Shown here in pieces: positions 6,092-8,669 of a stretch of DNA of 8,669 nucleotides. The notes beneath the pieces are model-generated. The model ran no database searches, was not told the origin of the DNA, and was given only the letters and a program-made list of their open reading frames with translations. Numbering within the stretch: the first letter of the stretch is position 1; each line of letters starts with the position of its first letter. Source of the stretch: an uncultured Caryophanales bacterium (GTDB lineage: Bacteria > Bacillota_I > Bacilli_A > RF39 > UBA660). The position numbers and the translations under genes are program-made. The stretch lies in the NCBI GenBank assembly GCA_947065955.1, contig CAMSXY010000040.1, positions 1 to 8,669 on the forward strand, in the 5' to 3' direction.

Positions 6092-7510
6092 TTATCTTTT
6101 TTCAATTTCTTCTTTTAGAATAGCACTTGCCATACTAGGGTTTGCTTTTCCTTTTGTTTTTTTCATAATCTGCCCAATAAAGAAATCAAAAACACGTTTC
6201 CCTTTGCGATAATCTTCAATCAAATTTTCGTTTTCATCTAGTACTTCTATTACAATTTTTCTTATTTCTGTATCATCTGCAATTTGACTTACATCCATTT
6301 TTTCTACTAAAATCGTTGGTTCTATTTTTTCTTCAATGGATTTATAGAGAATCTCTTTTCCCTGTTTACTTGATATTTTTCCGTTTTCTACCATAGAAAT
6401 TAATTCGGATAACATCTTTGGCGTTATAAACAAATCTTTAAGAGACATATCATTTTTATTTAGATACCCCAAAATTACACTATTAATCCAATTGGCAGCA
6501 TTTTTAGGATCTGTATTTTCAATTGTACTTTCAAAATATTCAGCAATTTCTTTTTCTTTTACAAGAATAGTTGCATCGTATCTAGAAAGACCATAATCTT
6601 CCATATATATTTGAATTCGCTCATATTGTAACTTTGGAATTTCTTTTCTTATTTCTTCTAGGAAATCCTCTGTTAAACGAATTGGCACAATATTAGGTTC
6701 TTGAAAATATTTATAATCAACTGCATCGACTTTTTCTCTCATAGAATAAGTACACATGTCTTTATCATCATAACGTCTTGTTTCTTGAATAATTTTTCCA
6801 CCTTGATTTAAAATTTCTGTTTGGCGTTTAATTTCATAGCGAATTGCTTCTTTTACATTATTAAAAGAATTGATATTTTTCATTTCTACTTTGGTTCCAA
6901 ACTCGGTTGCATTTTCTTCCATAAGAGAAATATTTACATCACAACGCATTTGTCCTCTATCACTTCTTGCATCCGATACTCCTGTATAGAGAAATAAGGA
7001 ACGAAGTGCTTCTAAAAAGGCAACAACCTCTTCAGCAGAAGAAAGGCAAGGTTCTGTAACCGTTTCTAAAAGAGGAACGCCTGCACGGTTGTAATCAATT
7101 AAAGAATAATTATCATAATGTTCTAAACTTGCAGTATCTTCTTCTAAATGTGTATCATGAATAAGTACTTTTTTGTCTTCTTCTCCTACATGAATCATCA
7201 AATACCCATTGGTTCCAACAGGACTTTCATTTTGCGTAATTTGGTATCCTTTTGGAAGATCTGGATAAAAGTAGTTTTTTCGGTCAAAAACGATTACTTC
7301 TGGTATAGTACAGTGAAGAGCTGTAGCAACTTTTAAAGCCTTTTTTATACCTTCTTTATTAATAACAGGAAGAATTCCTGGAAAACCAAGATCAACAGGT
7401 CCAAGATTTTCATTTGGAGATTCTGTATATGCATTTCGACTACTTGAGAAATTTTTAGAATTTGTTAAAAGTTCACAATGAATTTCAAGTCCTATTACTA
7501 CTTTATACAT
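6092..7510 (-). CDS. gatB: Aspartyl/glutamyl-tRNA amidotransferase subunit B
   Basis: Complete, 472 residues, the usual length. GatB holds the tRNA and the kinase/transamidase centre of GatCAB: it phosphorylates Glu (or Asp) on the mischarged tRNA and replaces the phosphate with ammonia channelled from GatA, giving Gln-tRNA(Gln) or Asn-tRNA(Asn) in the cytoplasm. Visible marks: N-terminal GLEIH (7-11), DRKNYFYPDLPKGYQ (76-90), HLEED (121-125) with acidic residues of the catalytic pocket, family signature IDYNRAGVPLLE (138-149), MRCDVNIS (188-195), and a C-terminal YqeY-like tail with FIGQIMKKTKGKANP (444-458). The start is fixed by AGGAGGGG 6 nt upstream and by the N-terminal motif. It overlaps gatA by 8 nt, implying translational coupling. 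Confidence 0.98.
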   Translation of the reverse strand: MYKVVIGLEIHCELLTNSKNFSSSRNAYTESPNENLGPVDLGFPGILPVINKEGIKKALKVATALHCTIPEVIVFDRKNYFYPDLPKGYQITQNESPVGTNGYLMIHVGEEDKKVLIHDTHLEEDTASLEHYDNYSLIDYNRAGVPLLETVTEPCLSSAEEVVAFLEALRSLFLYTGVSDARSDRGQMRCDVNISLMEENATEFGTKVEMKNINSFNNVKEAIRYEIKRQTEILNQGGKIIQETRRYDDKDMCTYSMREKVDAVDYKYFQEPNIVPIRLTEDFLEEIRKEIPKLQYERIQIYMEDYGLSRYDATILVKEKEIAEYFESTIENTDPKNAANWINSVILGYLNKNDMSLKDLFITPKMLSELISMVENGKISSKQGKEILYKSIEEKIEPTILVEKMDVSQIADDTEIRKIVIEVLDENENLIEDYRKGKRVFDFFIGQIMKKTKGKANPSMASAILKEEIEKR

Positions 7511-8625
7511 TTTCTACCCCTCCTGCAATTTGATCTTTATAACCCAGTGTTTCTTCTATTTTATAGGCCATATTTAAAACTTCTTTATCTTCCATCCCTC
7601 TTCCTGTTAGGTTAATACTAATCGGCATATCATTCACAAATCCACTTGGAATTGTAATACTTGGATATCCTCCAAAATTTCCAATAATTAAATGATTTTC
7701 AAGTAGTAGATATCTTTCTGAAAGACGGTCAGATTTTTCTTCAAATTTGGGAGCAATCCCTCCACTGGTTGGCATAATGAGTCCATCGTACGTTTTAAAG
7801 AGTTCATTCATCTTATTTACAATTAAACGACGAATACGTTTCGCATTTAGAAAAAGTTTTTCTTGATTTTCTTTTTGAAGAATATAACTTCCTAAAATAA
7901 ATCTTCTTTTAATTAATTCAGAAAAACCTTTGGTTCTAGCATCAAACATAATTTGTTCTATACTATCCCCCTGTCCTCTTTCTCCATATAAAATTCCTGT
8001 TAAATTAGCATTATTGCTGGTTGCTTCTGCACAAGAAATAGTGATATAAGAAGGATATATTGCCTGTAGTAATTCTTTTCCAAATTCTACCTCTTCAATC
8101 TCAAATCCAATTTTTCTTAATTTTTCTAAGGTTTCTTGAAATTTGGTTAAAGTCTCTATTACTTCTTTACTTTGTTCTTCTTCTGATAATGCACAGGCTT
8201 CTTTTATATAAAATAATTTCTTTCCTACAATATTTTCTTCTAAAGCCTCACTATACATTTCTTTTGTGTCTGGAAGACTTGTCATATCAAGTTCATCATA
8301 CCCTTTTAAAACGTCGGTTACATAAGCAATGTCCTTTACATTTCGTGCGAAACAGCCTACGTGATCTAAGGAAGAAGCAAAAGCAAAAAGACCATAACGG
8401 GAAATTCTTCCATAAGTAGGTTTAAACCCAACAACGCCTCCAAAAGAAGCTGGTTTTCGAATGGAATCTCCTGTATCAGAGCCAATCGCAAAAGGAACAA
8501 TCCCAAGTGCAACTGCTGCTGCAGAACCTGCAGAAGATCCTCCAATCATTCTTGTTTTATCCCATGGATTTCTAACAACTCCCGTATGTCCTGTTGTTCC
8601 TGTTCCTCCCATGGCAAGTTCATCA
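7503..8625 (-). CDS. gatA: Glutamyl-tRNA(Gln) amidotransferase subunit A, 5' end missing
   Basis: GatA is the amidase-family glutaminase of GatCAB: it frees ammonia from glutamine for GatB. About 373 codons are genomic; family members are ~485, so about 110 N-terminal residues, including the catalytic lysine, are lost. The first genomic residues DELAMGG match the conserved DEFAMG region, so the ATG at 8612 is an internal Met, not a start. The amidase signature follows: GGSSAGS carries the cis-serine and TGDSIR the nucleophile, 24 residues apart as in the family, then VVGFKPTYGRISRYGL and SSLDHVG. The usual TGGSIR reads TGDSIR here. The last codons (GGA GGG GTA) also form the gatB ribosome site. 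gatC, normally upstream, would lie beyond the contig end. The frame stays open into the adapter, which must be trimmed. Confidence 0.96.
7517..7524 (-). promoter_or_regulatory. Ribosome binding site of gatB inside gatA
   Basis: AGGAGGGG with a 6-nt spacer to the gatB ATG, lying inside the last codons of gatA. It supports coupled translation of the two subunits, which work in a 1:1 complex. Confidence 0.9.
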
Positions 8626-8669
8626 AGATCGGAAGAGCGTCGTGTAGGGAAAGAGTGTTCATCCTTGTG
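8626..8669. other. Illumina adapter read-through (not genomic)
   Basis: From 8626 the plus strand reads AGATCGGAAGAGC and goes on with GTCGTGTAGGGAAAGAGTGT to 8658, a 33-nt exact match, as I recall it, to the reverse complement of the Illumina TruSeq universal (read 1) adapter. Then come 8 nt (8659-8666, index length) and GTG, which fits the next fixed part of a dual-index adapter. On the minus strand it translates in the gatA frame to SFPTRRSSDL, a peptide known as an adapter artefact in protein databases. Confidence 0.97.

Noticed and set aside
8610..8612. ATG at 8612 as the gatA start codon
   Set aside because: It lies inside the conserved DELAMGG region, has no ribosome site, and starting here would omit the catalytic lysine region of GatA.

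Overview
The window is clearly AT-rich, and every gene I can support lies on the minus strand. Signs that the source is a low-GC Bacillota (Firmicutes) bacterium are: AGGAGG ribosome sites, gatA-gatB for tRNA-dependent amidation, tRNA genes that encode their own CCA ends, and a large secreted YD-repeat protein with a Gram-positive-style signal peptide. Tryptophan is read from TGG where I checked (for example GKGW in the YD protein and NPW in GatA), so there is no hint of a UGA=Trp code. The divergent GatA/GatB sequences would fit an uncultured gut lineage of Bacilli (Erysipelotrichia or RF39-like), but that placement is inference.

In the direction of transcription (right to left): 8669-8626 is not genomic. 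It is Illumina sequencing adapter joined to the contig end. 8625-7503 is the 3' three quarters of gatA, and 7510-6092 is complete gatB, overlapping gatA by 8 nt. 6004-5976 is a near-consensus promoter driving a two-gene tRNA operon, tRNA-Asn(GUU) at 5955-5880 and tRNA-Glu(UUC) at 5870-5794, closed by an intrinsic terminator at 5751-5726. 5613-5585 is a strong promoter followed by a structured leader ending in a long hairpin plus U-tract (5527-5445). The giant open reading frame starts at 5398 and runs off the left edge, with at least 1,799 codons present.

The giant protein has a signal peptide, about 800 residues of parallel beta-helix-type repeats (two of them nearly identical in DNA), a DUF6531-like segment, and at least 790 residues of Rhs/Wap-type YD repeats. 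Proteins of this build are usually cell-surface or secreted factors, often polymorphic toxins with a variable C-terminal toxin domain and an immunity gene just downstream. Here that end lies beyond position 1, so toxin function cannot be claimed.

Two themes stand out. First, GatA and GatB act on Glu-tRNA(Gln) and, in many bacteria, Asp-tRNA(Asn); the adjacent tRNA genes include tRNA-Asn, although the tRNAs have their own promoter. Second, the only good promoter I can find for the giant surface protein lies upstream of an apparent intrinsic terminator. Expression of this very costly gene may therefore depend on read-through or antitermination, or else the leader is a stand-alone small RNA. I could not match this leader to a known riboswitch or T-box family.
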